Notes: generated by a model from the letters alone, not told the origin. Counted from the stretch's first letter, positions 13,198-21,836 are shown. The stretch: 21,858 bases of DNA from CAZTDU01 sp050248795 (GCA_050248795.1 JBFWRS010000050.1:1-21858), one strand, 5' to 3'. Translations and numbers: made by a program.

Positions 13198-14697
13198 ATG
13201 AGCAAGGAAATTCTGTTGCTGGTAGACGCGCTGGCGCGCGAGAAGAACGTACCCAAGGACGTCGTCTTTGCGGCGCTCGAACTCGCGCTTGCCTCTGCGA
13301 CCAAGAAGCGCTTCTCGGAAGACGCGGACGTGCGCGTGGAGATCGACCAGAACACGGGCGACTACAAGGCGTTCCGTCGCTGGAAGGTCATTCCGGACGA
13401 GTCCCTCGAGTACATCGAGGCGCAGAACGTGGTCCTGAGCGAAGCGCAGGAGAGAAATCCGGAGCTCAAGGTCGACGAATACATAGAAGAGCCGCTCGAG
13501 GCAATTCCGTTCGGCAGGATCGGCGCCCAGACGGCGAAGCAGGTGATCCTTCAGCGCATCCGGGATGCCGAGCGCGAACAGATCCTGAATGACTTCCTCG
13601 CGCGTGGCGACGAGCTGGTGACCGGCACGGTCAAGCGCATGGAGCGCGGCAATGCGATCGTCGAATCCGGCAGGCTGGAAGCGCTGCTGCCGCGCGAGCA
13701 CATGATCCCGAAGGAGAACCTGCGCATGGGCGACCGCGTCCGCGCCTGGGTGATGCGGATCGATCGCGGCGCGCGCGGGCCGCAGCTGGTGCTGTCGCGC
13801 ACGGCGCCGCAGTTCATCATGAAGCTTTTCGAGCTGGAGGTGCCGGAGATCGAGGAAGGCCTGCTCGAGATCAAGTCCGCTGCCCGTGACCCGGGTGTGA
13901 GGGCGAAGATCGCCGTGCATACCAACGACCGTCGTATCGATCCGATCGGCACGTGCGTCGGCATGCGCGGATCGCGCGTGCAGGCGGTGACGCAGGAGCT
14001 GGCGGGGGAACGCGTGGACATCGTGCTGTGGTCCGCCGATCCTGCGCAGTTCGTCATCGGTGCGCTCGCGCCTGCGGATGTGTCCTCGATCCTGGTCGAC
14101 GAGGAGCGCCATGCGATGGATGTGGTCGTGGACGAGGAGAACCTCGCGATAGCCATCGGGCGCAGCGGACAGAACGTGCGCCTTGCGTCCGAGCTGACCG
14201 GCTGGACGATCAACCTGATGACGCAGGACGAATCGAACAAGAAGCAGGCAGACGAGGCGACGCGTACCCGGGATCTCTTCATACAGCGGCTCGACGTGGA
14301 CGAGGAAGTCGCGGGGATCCTCATCCAGGAGGGTTTCTCCACGCTCGAGGAGATCGCCTACGTGCCGATCAACGAGATGCTCGAGATCGAGGCTTTTGAC
14401 GAGGACACGGTCAACGAACTGCGCAATCGCGCGCGCAACGCCCTGCTGGTCGCGGCGATCGCGAACGAGGAGAAGGTCGAGGGCGTGGACCAGGACCTGC
14501 TGAAGCTGGATGGCATGGACACGCAGCTCGCGGCCAAGCTCGCCGAGGGCGGCGTGACCAAGCGTGACGACCTGGCGGACCTCGCCGTCGATGAACTGTC
14601 GGAGATGACCGGGATCGACGAGGAACGCGCAAAGAACCTGATCATGGCCGCACGGGCGCACTGGTTCGCCGCGGACGAAAAGCGGGAGGCCGCGTAA
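13198..14697 (+). CDS. nusA: Transcription termination/antitermination factor NusA
   Basis: 499 residues, the usual length for gamma/betaproteobacterial NusA. The N-terminal RNA-polymerase-binding domain (about 1-130) begins MSKEILLLVDALAREKNV. It is followed by an S1 domain (about 135-200, GTVKRMERGNAIVE), two KH domains (about 205-345, with GTCVGMRGSRVQ and AIGRSGQNVRLASELTGW) and two acidic helix-hairpin-helix repeats AR1 and AR2 (about 365-495). NusA modulates pausing, intrinsic and Rho termination, and rRNA antitermination. ATG 13198 is chosen over TTG 13180 because it gives the family N terminus. One base separates its stop from the infB GTG. Confidence 0.96.
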   Translation: MSKEILLLVDALAREKNVPKDVVFAALELALASATKKRFSEDADVRVEIDQNTGDYKAFRRWKVIPDESLEYIEAQNVVLSEAQERNPELKVDEYIEEPLEAIPFGRIGAQTAKQVILQRIRDAEREQILNDFLARGDELVTGTVKRMERGNAIVESGRLEALLPREHMIPKENLRMGDRVRAWVMRIDRGARGPQLVLSRTAPQFIMKLFELEVPEIEEGLLEIKSAARDPGVRAKIAVHTNDRRIDPIGTCVGMRGSRVQAVTQELAGERVDIVLWSADPAQFVIGALAPADVSSILVDEERHAMDVVVDEENLAIAIGRSGQNVRLASELTGWTINLMTQDESNKKQADEATRTRDLFIQRLDVDEEVAGILIQEGFSTLEEIAYVPINEMLEIEAFDEDTVNELRNRARNALLVAAIANEEKVEGVDQDLLKLDGMDTQLAAKLAEGGVTKRDDLADLAVDELSEMTGIDEERAKNLIMAARAHWFAADEKREAA

Positions 14698-14698
14698 C

Positions 14699-17269
14699 GT
14701 GGCCCAGACCAGCGTAGCCCAGTTCGCCAGCGAGCTGAAGGTCCCGCCTTCGGTCCTCCTGGAGCAGTTGCGCGCGGCCGGCGTGGACAAGCGCGTCCCC
14801 GAGGACTCGCTGACGGAAACCGACAAGTCCCGGCTGCTCGACTACCTGCGGCGCTCGCATGGATCCGCCGAACCGAAGAACAAGATCACGCTGACGCGAA
14901 AGCAGACCAGCGAGATCAAGAAGGCTGACTCGACCGGCAAGGCGCGCACCATCCAGGTCGAGGTGCGAAAGAAGCGGGTGTTCGTCAAGCGCGACCCGGC
15001 CGAGGTCGCTGCGGCGGCAGTCGCCGCCGAGGCACCGCCGCCGGCGGTGGAAGCGCCGGCGCCTGTGGCTGCCCAGCCTGCCGCGATCGACAAGAAGGAG
15101 CTCGAAGCGCGAGCCGAGGAGGCGCGCAGGGAACAGCAGCTCGCAGAGATTCAGGCGCGTGAAGTCCAGGAAAAGCAGGAGCGCGAGCGCAAGGAGGCCG
15201 AGCAGAAGCAGGCCGAACGTGATGCGCAGGTGGCGCTGGAGAAGGCGCAGCAGGCGGCGGGCGCGGCTCCGGCGCAGGTCGAGGGAACCCTGCATGCCCC
15301 GAAGGCCAAGGCTGACGAGGCAAAGGCCGACAAGAAGGTCAAGAAGGTCAAGCAGACGACCATCATCCGGGACGACTCGGCGCGGCGCAGGACGATCAAG
15401 ACGCGCGGCGACATGGGTGGTGGCGTCGCGGGCTGGCATGCGCGCGGGGGCGGAAGGCACAAGAGTGCGGGCAGTGCGGAGGCATCAACGTTCACTGCGC
15501 CAACCGAGCCGCTTGTGAGGGAAGTCGCGATCCCGGAAACGATCACGGTCGGCGAACTCGCCCACAAGATGGCGGTCAAGGCGGCGGAAGTCATCAAGGC
15601 GCTGATGAAGCTCGGCTCCATGGCGACCATAAACCAGGTCCTTGACCAGGAGACCGCGATGATCGTGGTCGAGGAGATGGGCCACAAAGGCAAGCCGGCC
15701 AAGCTGGACGATCCCGAGGCCTATCTCGCCGACGTGCCGGAGCATGGCGCGGCGCAGGGCACGACGCGTCCTCCCGTCGTCACGGTCATGGGGCACGTGG
15801 ACCATGGCAAGACGTCGCTGCTCGATTACATCAGGCGCACCAAGGTTGCTGCGGGCGAGGCCGGCGGCATCACGCAGCATATCGGCGCGTACCATGTCGA
15901 GACGCCGCGCGGCGTCGTCACGTTCCTGGATACGCCCGGCCACGAAGCCTTCACGGCGATGCGGGCGCGAGGGGCGAAGGTCACTGATATCGTGGTGCTG
16001 GTGGTTGCCGCGGATGACGGCGTGATGCCGCAGACCGTGGAAGCGATAAATCACGCGAAAGCCGCCGGTGTGCCGCTTGTCGTCGCGTTAAACAAGATCG
16101 ACAAGCCCGAAGCGAATCCCGAGAAGGTGAAGCAGGAGCTTCTCGCCCACGAGGTGGTACCCGAGGAATTTGGCGGTGATACCGCGTTCGTGCCAGTGTC
16201 CGCCAAGACCGGTCAGGGCGTGGACGACCTGCTGGAACGCCTGCTGCTGCAGGCCGACGTGCTGGAACTGAAGGCACCCGTGGATGCGCCGGCGAAGGGC
16301 GTGGTCGTCGAGGCGCGGCTGGACAAGGGCCGCGGTCCGGTGGCAACGCTGCTGGTGCAGTCGGGGACGCTCCACAGGGGCGACGTCGTGCTGACCGGCG
16401 CAGTCTACGGCCGCGTTCGCGCCATGCTGGACGAGAACGGACGCCCGATACAGTCGGCCGGTCCGTCGATTCCGGTCGAGATCCAGGGCCTCTCGGAAGT
16501 TCCCAGTGCGGGCGAGGACATGATGTCGCTTGCCGACGAGCGCAAGGCGCGCGAGATCGCCCTGTTCCGCCAGGGCAAGTTCCGCGACGTCAAGCTGGCG
16601 AAGAAGCAGGCGTCGAAGCTGGAGAACATGTTCGACCAGATGAGCGAGGGCGAGAAGAAGGTGCTCGCGCTGGTCATCAAGTCGGACGTGCACGGTTCGC
16701 AGGAGGCACTGGTCCACGCGCTAAACAAGCTCTCGGGCGACGAAGTGAAGGTGACGGTGGTGCACGCCGCAGTCGGGGGGATCACTGAGTCGGACGTGAA
16801 CCTCGCGATGGCGTCGCGTGCGGTGATCATCGGCTTCAATACCCGCGCGGATGCCACGGCACGCAAGCTGATCGACGCCACAGGCGTGCAGGTGCGCTAC
16901 TACACGATCATCTACGAGGCGGTCGAGGAGATCAAGGCGGCGCTGTCCGGAATGCTCGCGCCGGAGCGCAAGGAAACCGTGCTCGGGCTGGTCGAGGTGC
17001 GCGAGGTATACCGGATCTCCAAGGTTGGCACGGTCGCCGGCTGCTTTGTCCGCGACGGCCTGGTCAAGCGCAATGCCTCGGTGCGGATCCTGCGTGACAA
17101 CGTGGTGATCCATACCGGCGAGATCGAGGCGCTGAAGCGCTTCAAGGACGACGTGCGCGAGGTCAAGGCCGGGTTCGAGTGCGGGATTTCGATCAAGGGG
17201 TTCCAGGACATAAAGCAGGGCGACCAGTTCGAGGTATTCGAAGTTCTCGAGGTGGCGCGCACGCTGTGA
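14699..17269 (+). CDS. infB: Translation initiation factor IF-2
   Basis: 856 residues. The N-terminal IF2_N helix bundle (about 1-55) is followed by a long charged Lys/Glu/Ala/Arg region (about 95-245) that is probably coiled and flexible, and then a second IF2_N module (about 275-330). The GTPase domain has GHVDHGKT at 365-372, DTPGHE from 411 and NKID at 465-468. Domains II to IV follow and end at the fMet-tRNA-binding C terminus. IF-2 places initiator tRNA on the 30S subunit. The start is GTG, common for infB. The internal start region that gives shorter IF2 forms in E. coli was not examined. Its TGA overlaps the rbfA GTG. Confidence 0.97.
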   Translation: MAQTSVAQFASELKVPPSVLLEQLRAAGVDKRVPEDSLTETDKSRLLDYLRRSHGSAEPKNKITLTRKQTSEIKKADSTGKARTIQVEVRKKRVFVKRDPAEVAAAAVAAEAPPPAVEAPAPVAAQPAAIDKKELEARAEEARREQQLAEIQAREVQEKQERERKEAEQKQAERDAQVALEKAQQAAGAAPAQVEGTLHAPKAKADEAKADKKVKKVKQTTIIRDDSARRRTIKTRGDMGGGVAGWHARGGGRHKSAGSAEASTFTAPTEPLVREVAIPETITVGELAHKMAVKAAEVIKALMKLGSMATINQVLDQETAMIVVEEMGHKGKPAKLDDPEAYLADVPEHGAAQGTTRPPVVTVMGHVDHGKTSLLDYIRRTKVAAGEAGGITQHIGAYHVETPRGVVTFLDTPGHEAFTAMRARGAKVTDIVVLVVAADDGVMPQTVEAINHAKAAGVPLVVALNKIDKPEANPEKVKQELLAHEVVPEEFGGDTAFVPVSAKTGQGVDDLLERLLLQADVLELKAPVDAPAKGVVVEARLDKGRGPVATLLVQSGTLHRGDVVLTGAVYGRVRAMLDENGRPIQSAGPSIPVEIQGLSEVPSAGEDMMSLADERKAREIALFRQGKFRDVKLAKKQASKLENMFDQMSEGEKKVLALVIKSDVHGSQEALVHALNKLSGDEVKVTVVHAAVGGITESDVNLAMASRAVIIGFNTRADATARKLIDATGVQVRYYTIIYEAVEEIKAALSGMLAPERKETVLGLVEVREVYRISKVGTVAGCFVRDGLVKRNASVRILRDNVVIHTGEIEALKRFKDDVREVKAGFECGISIKGFQDIKQGDQFEVFEVLEVARTL

Positions 17270-17622
17270 AGCGCAGGGGCGGCCGCGCGCTCAAGGTAGG
17301 AGACCAGATCCAGCGCGAGCTCTCGGAACTGATCCAGCGGGAGGTCCGCGATCCGCGAGTCGGCATGGTCACGCTGACCGGCGTCGAGGTGTCGCCTGAT
17401 TACGCCTATGCGTCGGTCCATTTCACCTGCCTGGACGCGGCCCACGTGGAGGCGGCGACCAAGGGACTGCAAGCCGCCGCGGGCTACCTGCGCTCACAGC
17501 TCGCGAAGCGCAGCAAGACATATACGACGCCTGAGTTGCGGTTTTTCTACGACGAATCGGTAGAGCGCGGGGATCGCCTGTCGCGGCTGATCGACAGCGT
17601 GACCAGCGGCGCGAAGGAGTAG
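17266..17622 (+). CDS. rbfA: 30S ribosome-binding factor RbfA
   Basis: 118 residues, typical size. The KH-like fold protein is recognised by VGDQIQRELSELIQREVRDPRVGMVTLTGVEVSPDYAYASVHFT (about 11-54) and the C-terminal TPELRFFYDESVERGDRLSRLID segment. RbfA binds the 5' helix of 16S rRNA and helps late 30S maturation and cold adaptation. The GTG at 17266 overlaps the infB stop codon (GTGA). The open frame extends upstream to 17179 but that part is within infB and lacks family similarity. truB follows after six bases. Confidence 0.94.
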   Translation: MKRRGGRALKVGDQIQRELSELIQREVRDPRVGMVTLTGVEVSPDYAYASVHFTCLDAAHVEAATKGLQAAAGYLRSQLAKRSKTYTTPELRFFYDESVERGDRLSRLIDSVTSGAKE

Positions 17623-17628
17623 CGCCGC

Positions 17629-18534
17629 ATGCGCCGGCGGCTCGATGCCCTGCTGCTGCTGGACAAGCCGCAGGGACTGAGTTCGAACGCGGCGCTGCAG
17701 ATCGCCAGGCGCTGCTTTTCCGCCTTGAAGGCGGGCCACGGCGGCACGCTGGACCCTATGGCCTCGGGCCTGCTTCCGGTGCTGTTCGGCGATGCGACGA
17801 AGTTTTCCAGCTGGATGCTCGATGCTGGCAAGACCTACCTTGCCACGCTGAGCCTTGGCGTGCGTACCGACTCAGGGGATGCCGAGGGCAGGGTGATTGC
17901 CCGGCGGCCGGTAGAAGTGGGGGACTCCGACTTGATGCAGACGCTGGAGGGCTTTCGCGGCGAGATCGAGCAGGTCCCGCCCATGCATTCGGCGCTGAAG
18001 AAGCAAGGCACGCCACTCTACGCGCTGGCGCGCAGGGGTATCGAAGTTCCGCGCGAGGCGCGCCGGGTATGCATACGCCGGCTTGAGCTGGTGCGAAGGG
18101 GGGACGCGGAACTGGAAATCGAGGTCGACTGCAGCAAGGGAACCTACATCCGGACGCTGGCAGACGATATTGGCGAGAGGCTGGGTTGCGGCGCTCACCT
18201 GGCCGCGCTGAGGCGGACCCGCGTGGGCGCGTTCTCGGTCGATAACGCCTGGACGCTGGACAGGCTGGAAGCGCTCCCGGGGGAGCAAAGGGGGCGGGCG
18301 CTGCTGCCGGCAGACCGGCTGCTTGCGGAAATGGGAGAGCTTCGGCTGGACGAAGCCACGGCGGCACGCTTTTGCAATGGTCAGTCGATCACTGCCAGCG
18401 AGAGTGGCTCCGGACTGCGGCGCATCTACGGTGCGAACGGCCGTTTTCTGGGGGTGGGGGAACTGGTCGAGGCAGGTACGGTTCGGCCTTTGCGCCTCGT
18501 CGCGGATGCTTCGCAAGCGGCTGATAATCATTGA
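17629..18534 (+). CDS. truB: tRNA pseudouridine-55 synthase
   Basis: 301 residues. LLLLDKPQGLSSNAALQIARR at the N terminus, GHGGTLDPMASGLLP with catalytic Asp42, RGEIEQVPPMHSALKKQGTPLY (about 108-129) and KGTYIRTLADDIGERLGCGAHL (about 169-190) are diagnostic. The enzyme makes pseudouridine 55 in the T-loop of elongator tRNAs. A short C-terminal PUA-like region (about 240-300) is present. GAAGGAG lies about nine bases before the ATG. It ends the rimP operon in the order seen in E. coli, where rpsO and pnp also come next. Confidence 0.95.
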   Translation: MRRRLDALLLLDKPQGLSSNAALQIARRCFSALKAGHGGTLDPMASGLLPVLFGDATKFSSWMLDAGKTYLATLSLGVRTDSGDAEGRVIARRPVEVGDSDLMQTLEGFRGEIEQVPPMHSALKKQGTPLYALARRGIEVPREARRVCIRRLELVRRGDAELEIEVDCSKGTYIRTLADDIGERLGCGAHLAALRRTRVGAFSVDNAWTLDRLEALPGEQRGRALLPADRLLAEMGELRLDEATAARFCNGQSITASESGSGLRRIYGANGRFLGVGELVEAGTVRPLRLVADASQAADNH

Positions 18535-18539
18535 AAAAC

Positions 18540-18568
18540 TTGTGGTCATCCGGGAGCTGGACTAGAAT
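18540..18568 (+). promoter_or_regulatory. Sigma70-type promoter of rpsO
   Basis: TTGTGG (18540-18545), exactly 17 bases, then TAGAAT (18563-18568). The start would be near 18575, just before the AAGGAG site at 18580-18585. Independent promotion of rpsO inside this series is also known in E. coli. Confidence 0.75.
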
Positions 18569-18596
18569 GCGCCTTTACCAAGGAGACAGTTAAGTC

Positions 18597-18866
18597 ATGG
18601 CATTGCAGGTCGCGCACAAGGCGCAAGTCGTCAAGCAGTACCAGCGCTCCGGGAAGGACACCGGATCGCCGGAAGTCCAGGTCGCGCTCCTGACCGAGCG
18701 GATCAACGGACTCACTGACCATTTCAAGGCCCACGGCAAGGATTTCCATTCCCGGCGCGGGCTGCTCAAGCTGGTAAGCCAGCGCCGCAAGCTGATCGAT
18801 TACCTGAAGCGTACAGACGCTGCCAAGTACCGCTCTCTCATCGAGCGGCTGGGCTTGCGCAAGTAA
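18597..18866 (+). CDS. rpsO: 30S ribosomal protein S15
   Basis: 89 residues, exactly the usual length. The helical protein is recognised by DTGSPEVQVALLTERINGLTDHFKAHGKDFHSRRGLL and the end YRSLIERLGLRK. S15 binds 16S rRNA helices 20-22 early in platform assembly. AAGGAG (18580-18585) precedes the ATG by 11 bases. The predicted leader is too short for the E. coli type S15-binding pseudoknot, if the promoter call is right. pnp follows after 130 bases. Confidence 0.97.
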   Translation: MALQVAHKAQVVKQYQRSGKDTGSPEVQVALLTERINGLTDHFKAHGKDFHSRRGLLKLVSQRRKLIDYLKRTDAAKYRSLIERLGLRK

Positions 18867-18894
18867 GTCGCCTTTCCGTCCATGCCATCACCGC

Positions 18895-18921
18895 AAGCGC
18901 TCATGCCGTCTATGGGCGCTT
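18895..18921 (+). terminator. Strong hairpin in the rpsO-pnp gap (attenuator or RNase III site)
   Basis: AAGCGCTCAT and ATGGGCGCTT pair over 10 bp with one G-U pair and a 7-base loop. Only a short T-run of three follows, so termination would be partial. In E. coli this gap holds both the rpsO attenuator and the RNase III processing hairpin of pnp. The position agrees with either role. Confidence 0.5.
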
Positions 18922-18961
18922 TCGCCGTGTGGTGGTCCTGATCACACACTGACCCAGTGCA

Positions 18962-18979
18962 GGTGCGCGTTGGCGCACC
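18962..18979 (+). repeat. Perfect hairpin in the pnp leader
   Basis: GGTGCGC, a GTTG loop and GCGCACC lie six bases before the GAGG ribosome site of pnp. It may take part in PNPase autocontrol of its own leader, which is known in E. coli. Here that is inference from position. Confidence 0.55.
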
Positions 18980-18996
18980 GATAGCGAGGTATTGCC

Positions 18997-21114
18997 TTGA
19001 ACCCTATTAAGAAGACTTTCACCTATGGCTCCCAGCAGGTAACGCTGGAAACCGGCGAGATTGCCCGCCAGGCGCACGGAGCCGTGATCTGCACCGTCGA
19101 TGACACCATGGTGCTGGCCACCGTCGTGGCAGCCAAGGAGCCTCGTGCGGGAGTGGATTTCTTCCCGCTGACGGTGGACTACGTCGAGAAGACCTATGCA
19201 GCCGGAAAGATCCCGGGCGGCTTCTTCAAGCGCGAGGGCCGGCTCTCCGAAAAGGAGACGCTGACCTGCCGCCTGATCGATCGTCCGATCCGGCCGCTGT
19301 TTCCGGATGGCCTCTTCAACGAGGTGCAGGTCGTTGCCACGGTGATGTCGTGCAATCCCGAAGTCGACCCCGACATCCCGGCAATGATCGCCGTCTCCGC
19401 CGCGCTGACGCTTTCCGGCATTCCATTCAACGGCCCGATCGGCGCATGTCGCGTCGGCTATGCCGATGGGCAGTACATCCTGAATCCGACTGCCACGCAG
19501 ACCAAGGATTCCAGCCTGAACCTGGTCGTCGCCGGCACCGCCCAGGGCGTGCTGATGGTCGAATCGGAGGCGCTGGAACTGTCCGAGGAGGTCATGCTCG
19601 GTGCGGTCGTCTACGGCCACGAGCAGATGCAGGCCGCGATCCAGGCGATCGAGGAACTCGCCGAACAGGCAGCGAAGCCCGCCTGGGACTGGCAGCCTCC
19701 GGCGAGGAACGAGGCGCTGATTTCGCGCGTTGCCGAGCTGACCGAAGCGCAGTTCCGGGATGCGTTCGCGATGAAGCAGAAGCAGGCGCGCAACACCCGC
19801 CTGAACGAGATCCGCAAGGCTGCACTGGCCAAGCTCGAGGAGGAAGCGACAGCCGCTGGCGGCAAGTTGAATGCGAACGAAGTGAAGGATATCTTCTTCA
19901 ACCTCGAATCGAAAATCGTGCGCAACCAGATTCTCGATGGCGAGCCGCGCATCGATGGTCGCGACACGCGGACCGTGCGGCCGATTGCGATCCGCACCGG
20001 CGTGCTGCCCCGGACCCATGGCTCGGCGCTGTTCACGCGAGGCGAGACGCAGGCCATCGTCACCGTCACGCTGGGCACAGGCCGCGATGAGCAGATCGTC
20101 GACGCGTTGATGGGCGAGTATCGCGACCGCTTCATGCTCCACTACAACATGCCGCCGTATGCGACCGGCGAGTCCGGGCGCATGGGCACGCCGAAGCGCC
20201 GCGAGATCGGTCATGGGCGCCTTGCCAAGCGCGCGCTTGCAGGACTGCTGCCCTCCCAGGAGGATTTCGGCTATTCGATCCGCGTGGTGTCGGAGATTAC
20301 GGAGTCCAACGGTTCGTCGTCGATGGCGTCAGTCTGCGGCGGTAGCCTCGCGCTGATGGACGCCGGCGTGCCGATGAAGGCGCACGTTGCCGGTATCGCC
20401 ATGGGCCTGATCAAGGAAGGTCCCAAGTTTGCCGTGCTGACCGACATCCTCGGCGACGAGGATCACCTTGGCGACATGGATTTCAAGGTGGCAGGCACCG
20501 ACAGCGGCATCACGGCGCTGCAGATGGACCTGAAGATCGAGTCCATCAACAAGGACATCATGCACGTGGCGCTTGCCCAGGCGCGCGAGGCGCGCCTGCA
20601 CATCCTCGACCTGATGAAGCGCTCGATCGAGGGATCCAGGACCGAGATTTCGACGTTTGCGCCGCGCATCATCAAGCTGAAGATCAACCCGGAAAAGATA
20701 CGCGATGTGATCGGCAAGGGCGGGATCGTGATCCGCGGGCTGCAGGAGGAAACGGGCACGACCATCGAGATCGAGGACGACGGCACGATATCGATCGCCA
20801 GCACCAAGTCCGAAGGTGGTGAGGCGGCGAAGCGGAAGATCCTCGAACTCACGGCGGCAGTGGAAGTGGGCAAGGTCTACGAGGGCCCGGTGCTGCGGCT
20901 GCTCGATTTCGGCGCCATAGTGCAGCTGATGCCAGGCAGGGACGGCCTGCTGCATATCTCGCAGATCAGTCACGAACGGGTAAACGCCGTGGCGGACCAT
21001 CTCAAGGAAGGCCAGGTCGTCAAGGTCAAGGTCATCGAGGCCGATGACAAGGGCCGGGTACGCCTGTCTATGAAGGCCCTCAAGGAACCCGAGGCCGCCG
21101 CCAAGCAGGAGTAG
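18997..21114 (+). CDS. pnp: Polyribonucleotide nucleotidyltransferase (PNPase)
   Basis: 705 residues. Two RNase PH domains (about 5-140 and 325-465) flank a helical linker. The second carries the catalytic DEDHLGDMDFKVAGT stretch around residues 487-501. A KH domain with GKGG from residue 573 and an S1 domain (about 625-695, GKVYEGPVLRLLDFGAIVQLMPG) complete the protein. It degrades RNA 3' to 5' by phosphorolysis and joins the degradosome. The start is TTG at 18997, with GAGG (18986-18989) seven bases upstream and no in-frame ATG nearby; E. coli pnp also uses a UUG start. The order rpsO-pnp matches E. coli. dksA is convergent downstream. Confidence 0.96.
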   Translation: MNPIKKTFTYGSQQVTLETGEIARQAHGAVICTVDDTMVLATVVAAKEPRAGVDFFPLTVDYVEKTYAAGKIPGGFFKREGRLSEKETLTCRLIDRPIRPLFPDGLFNEVQVVATVMSCNPEVDPDIPAMIAVSAALTLSGIPFNGPIGACRVGYADGQYILNPTATQTKDSSLNLVVAGTAQGVLMVESEALELSEEVMLGAVVYGHEQMQAAIQAIEELAEQAAKPAWDWQPPARNEALISRVAELTEAQFRDAFAMKQKQARNTRLNEIRKAALAKLEEEATAAGGKLNANEVKDIFFNLESKIVRNQILDGEPRIDGRDTRTVRPIAIRTGVLPRTHGSALFTRGETQAIVTVTLGTGRDEQIVDALMGEYRDRFMLHYNMPPYATGESGRMGTPKRREIGHGRLAKRALAGLLPSQEDFGYSIRVVSEITESNGSSSMASVCGGSLALMDAGVPMKAHVAGIAMGLIKEGPKFAVLTDILGDEDHLGDMDFKVAGTDSGITALQMDLKIESINKDIMHVALAQAREARLHILDLMKRSIEGSRTEISTFAPRIIKLKINPEKIRDVIGKGGIVIRGLQEETGTTIEIEDDGTISIASTKSEGGEAAKRKILELTAAVEVGKVYEGPVLRLLDFGAIVQLMPGRDGLLHISQISHERVNAVADHLKEGQVVKVKVIEADDKGRVRLSMKALKEPEAAAKQE

Positions 21115-21155
21115 GGCACGGGCGCGTCCCGCGCGCCTGCCGAACAATCCGGCTG

Positions 21156-21176
21156 CCCGGGGTCCAGTGCCCCGGG
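21156..21176. terminator. GC hairpin between convergent pnp and dksA
   Basis: CCCGGGG and CCCCGGG pair around a 7-base loop, 41 bases after the pnp stop and 10 bases after the end of dksA on the other strand. No T-run follows on either strand, so it may only protect RNA ends or assist termination. Confidence 0.4.
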
Positions 21177-21185
21177 GAGGCGTGA

Positions 21186-21611
21186 CTACTTCGCGACCTG
21201 GCGCTCGCGCAACTCGTCCAGGGTCTTGCAGTCTATGCAGAGGGTTGCGGTCGGGCGCGCCTCCAGGCGCTTGAGTCCGATTTCGATGCCGCAGCTGTCG
21301 CAGTAGCCGTACTCGTTCGCATCGATCCGTGCGATCGTCTCGTCGATCTTCTTGATCAGCTTTCTCTCGCGATCGCGGTTACGCAATTCCAGCGCCATGT
21401 CCGACTCCTGGCTGGCCCGATCATTGGGGTCGGCAAACACCGTCGCCTCGTCCTGCATGGTGTGGACGGTTCGGTCGATTTCCTCGGAAAGCTCCGCCTT
21501 GATGCCTTCCAGCATCTTGCGGAAATGCGTGCGCATGCGGGCGTTCATGTACTCCTCGCCCTTCTTGGGCGTGAACGGTGCGGCGTTCCTTCGAGTCAGT
21601 TCAAGAGCCAT
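21186..21611 (-). CDS. dksA: RNA polymerase-binding transcription factor DksA
   Basis: 141 residues. A coiled coil (about 30-100) has the tip sequence DPNDRASQESD with the Asp-x-x-Asp-x-Ala pattern needed for action in the RNA polymerase secondary channel. The zinc finger is intact: C104-x2-C107-x17-C125-x2-C128. DksA works with ppGpp in the stringent response, lowering rRNA and tRNA promoter activity. The N terminus is about ten residues shorter than in E. coli. The ATG at 21611 is used; an in-frame Met at residue 22 (YMNARMRTHF) is the alternative. A candidate promoter lies 33 bases upstream, and the next gene on the right is a tRNA. Confidence 0.94.
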   Translation of the reverse strand: MALELTRRNAAPFTPKKGEEYMNARMRTHFRKMLEGIKAELSEEIDRTVHTMQDEATVFADPNDRASQESDMALELRNRDRERKLIKKIDETIARIDANEYGYCDSCGIEIGLKRLEARPTATLCIDCKTLDELRERQVAK

Positions 21612-21643
21612 GTAGCCGTGCCACCTGCAAAAAAGAAGGCGCC

Positions 21644-21672
21644 TTTGTAGCAGAAATCACCCCCCCGGGCAA
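21644..21672 (-). promoter_or_regulatory. Sigma70-type promoter of dksA
   Basis: On the minus strand TTGCCC (21672-21667), 17 bases including seven G, then TACAAA (21649-21644). The -10 is 33 bases before the dksA ATG and followed by a GC-rich GGCGCC. Confidence 0.6.
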
Positions 21673-21696
21673 TGGAATTCGCCCCTTGCACAGACC

Positions 21697-21730
21697 GCGG
21701 ACAGCGCGCATGCGCGCATTGCGGACAGCG
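21697..21730. repeat. Direct repeat GCGGACAGCG with a palindrome between the copies
   Basis: GCGGACAGCG occurs at 21697-21706 and 21721-21730, a 24-base period. The perfect 14-bp palindrome GCGCGCATGCGCGC (21704-21717) lies between and overlaps the first copy. The second copy covers most of the -35 of the tRNA promoter. A binding site is possible; nothing more can be said. Confidence 0.5.
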
Positions 21731-21747
21731 TCCGTAAGCGGTATCAT
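21719..21747 (+). promoter_or_regulatory. Promoter of tRNA-Pro
   Basis: TTGCGG (21719-21724), exactly 17 bases, then TATCAT (21742-21747), followed by a GC-rich discriminator TCGCGCCC. The start would be near 21754, six bases before the mature tRNA. Such discriminators are typical of stable-RNA promoters repressed by ppGpp and DksA. Confidence 0.7.
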
Positions 21748-21759
21748 TCGCGCCCTTTT

Positions 21760-21836
21760 CGGGGTGTAGCGCAGCCTGGTAGCGCGCTTGCTTTGGGAGC
21801 AAGATGTCGGGAGTTCGAATCTCTCCACCCCGACCA
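21760..21836 (+). tRNA. tRNA-Pro (anticodon UGG)
   Basis: The acceptor arms CGGGGTG and CACCCCG pair fully, and the discriminator A and an encoded CCA end the 77-base gene. The D-arm contains AGCGCAGCCTGGTAGCGC, the anticodon stem CTTGC/GCAAG closes a loop TTTGGGA with anticodon TGG at 21794-21796, and the T-loop is TTCGAAT. C1 pairing with G72 is usual for bacterial tRNA-Pro. Confidence 0.96.

Noticed and set aside
12889..14826. Long 645-codon minus-strand open frame opposite rimP and nusA
   Set aside because: It is a shadow of GC-rich coding DNA: nusA and rimP motifs are on the plus strand and the minus frame shows no recognisable domain.
18910..20214. 434-codon minus-strand open frame opposite pnp
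   Set aside because: Shadow of pnp, rich in Arg, His and Asp as expected from antisense of GC-rich codons, without known motifs.
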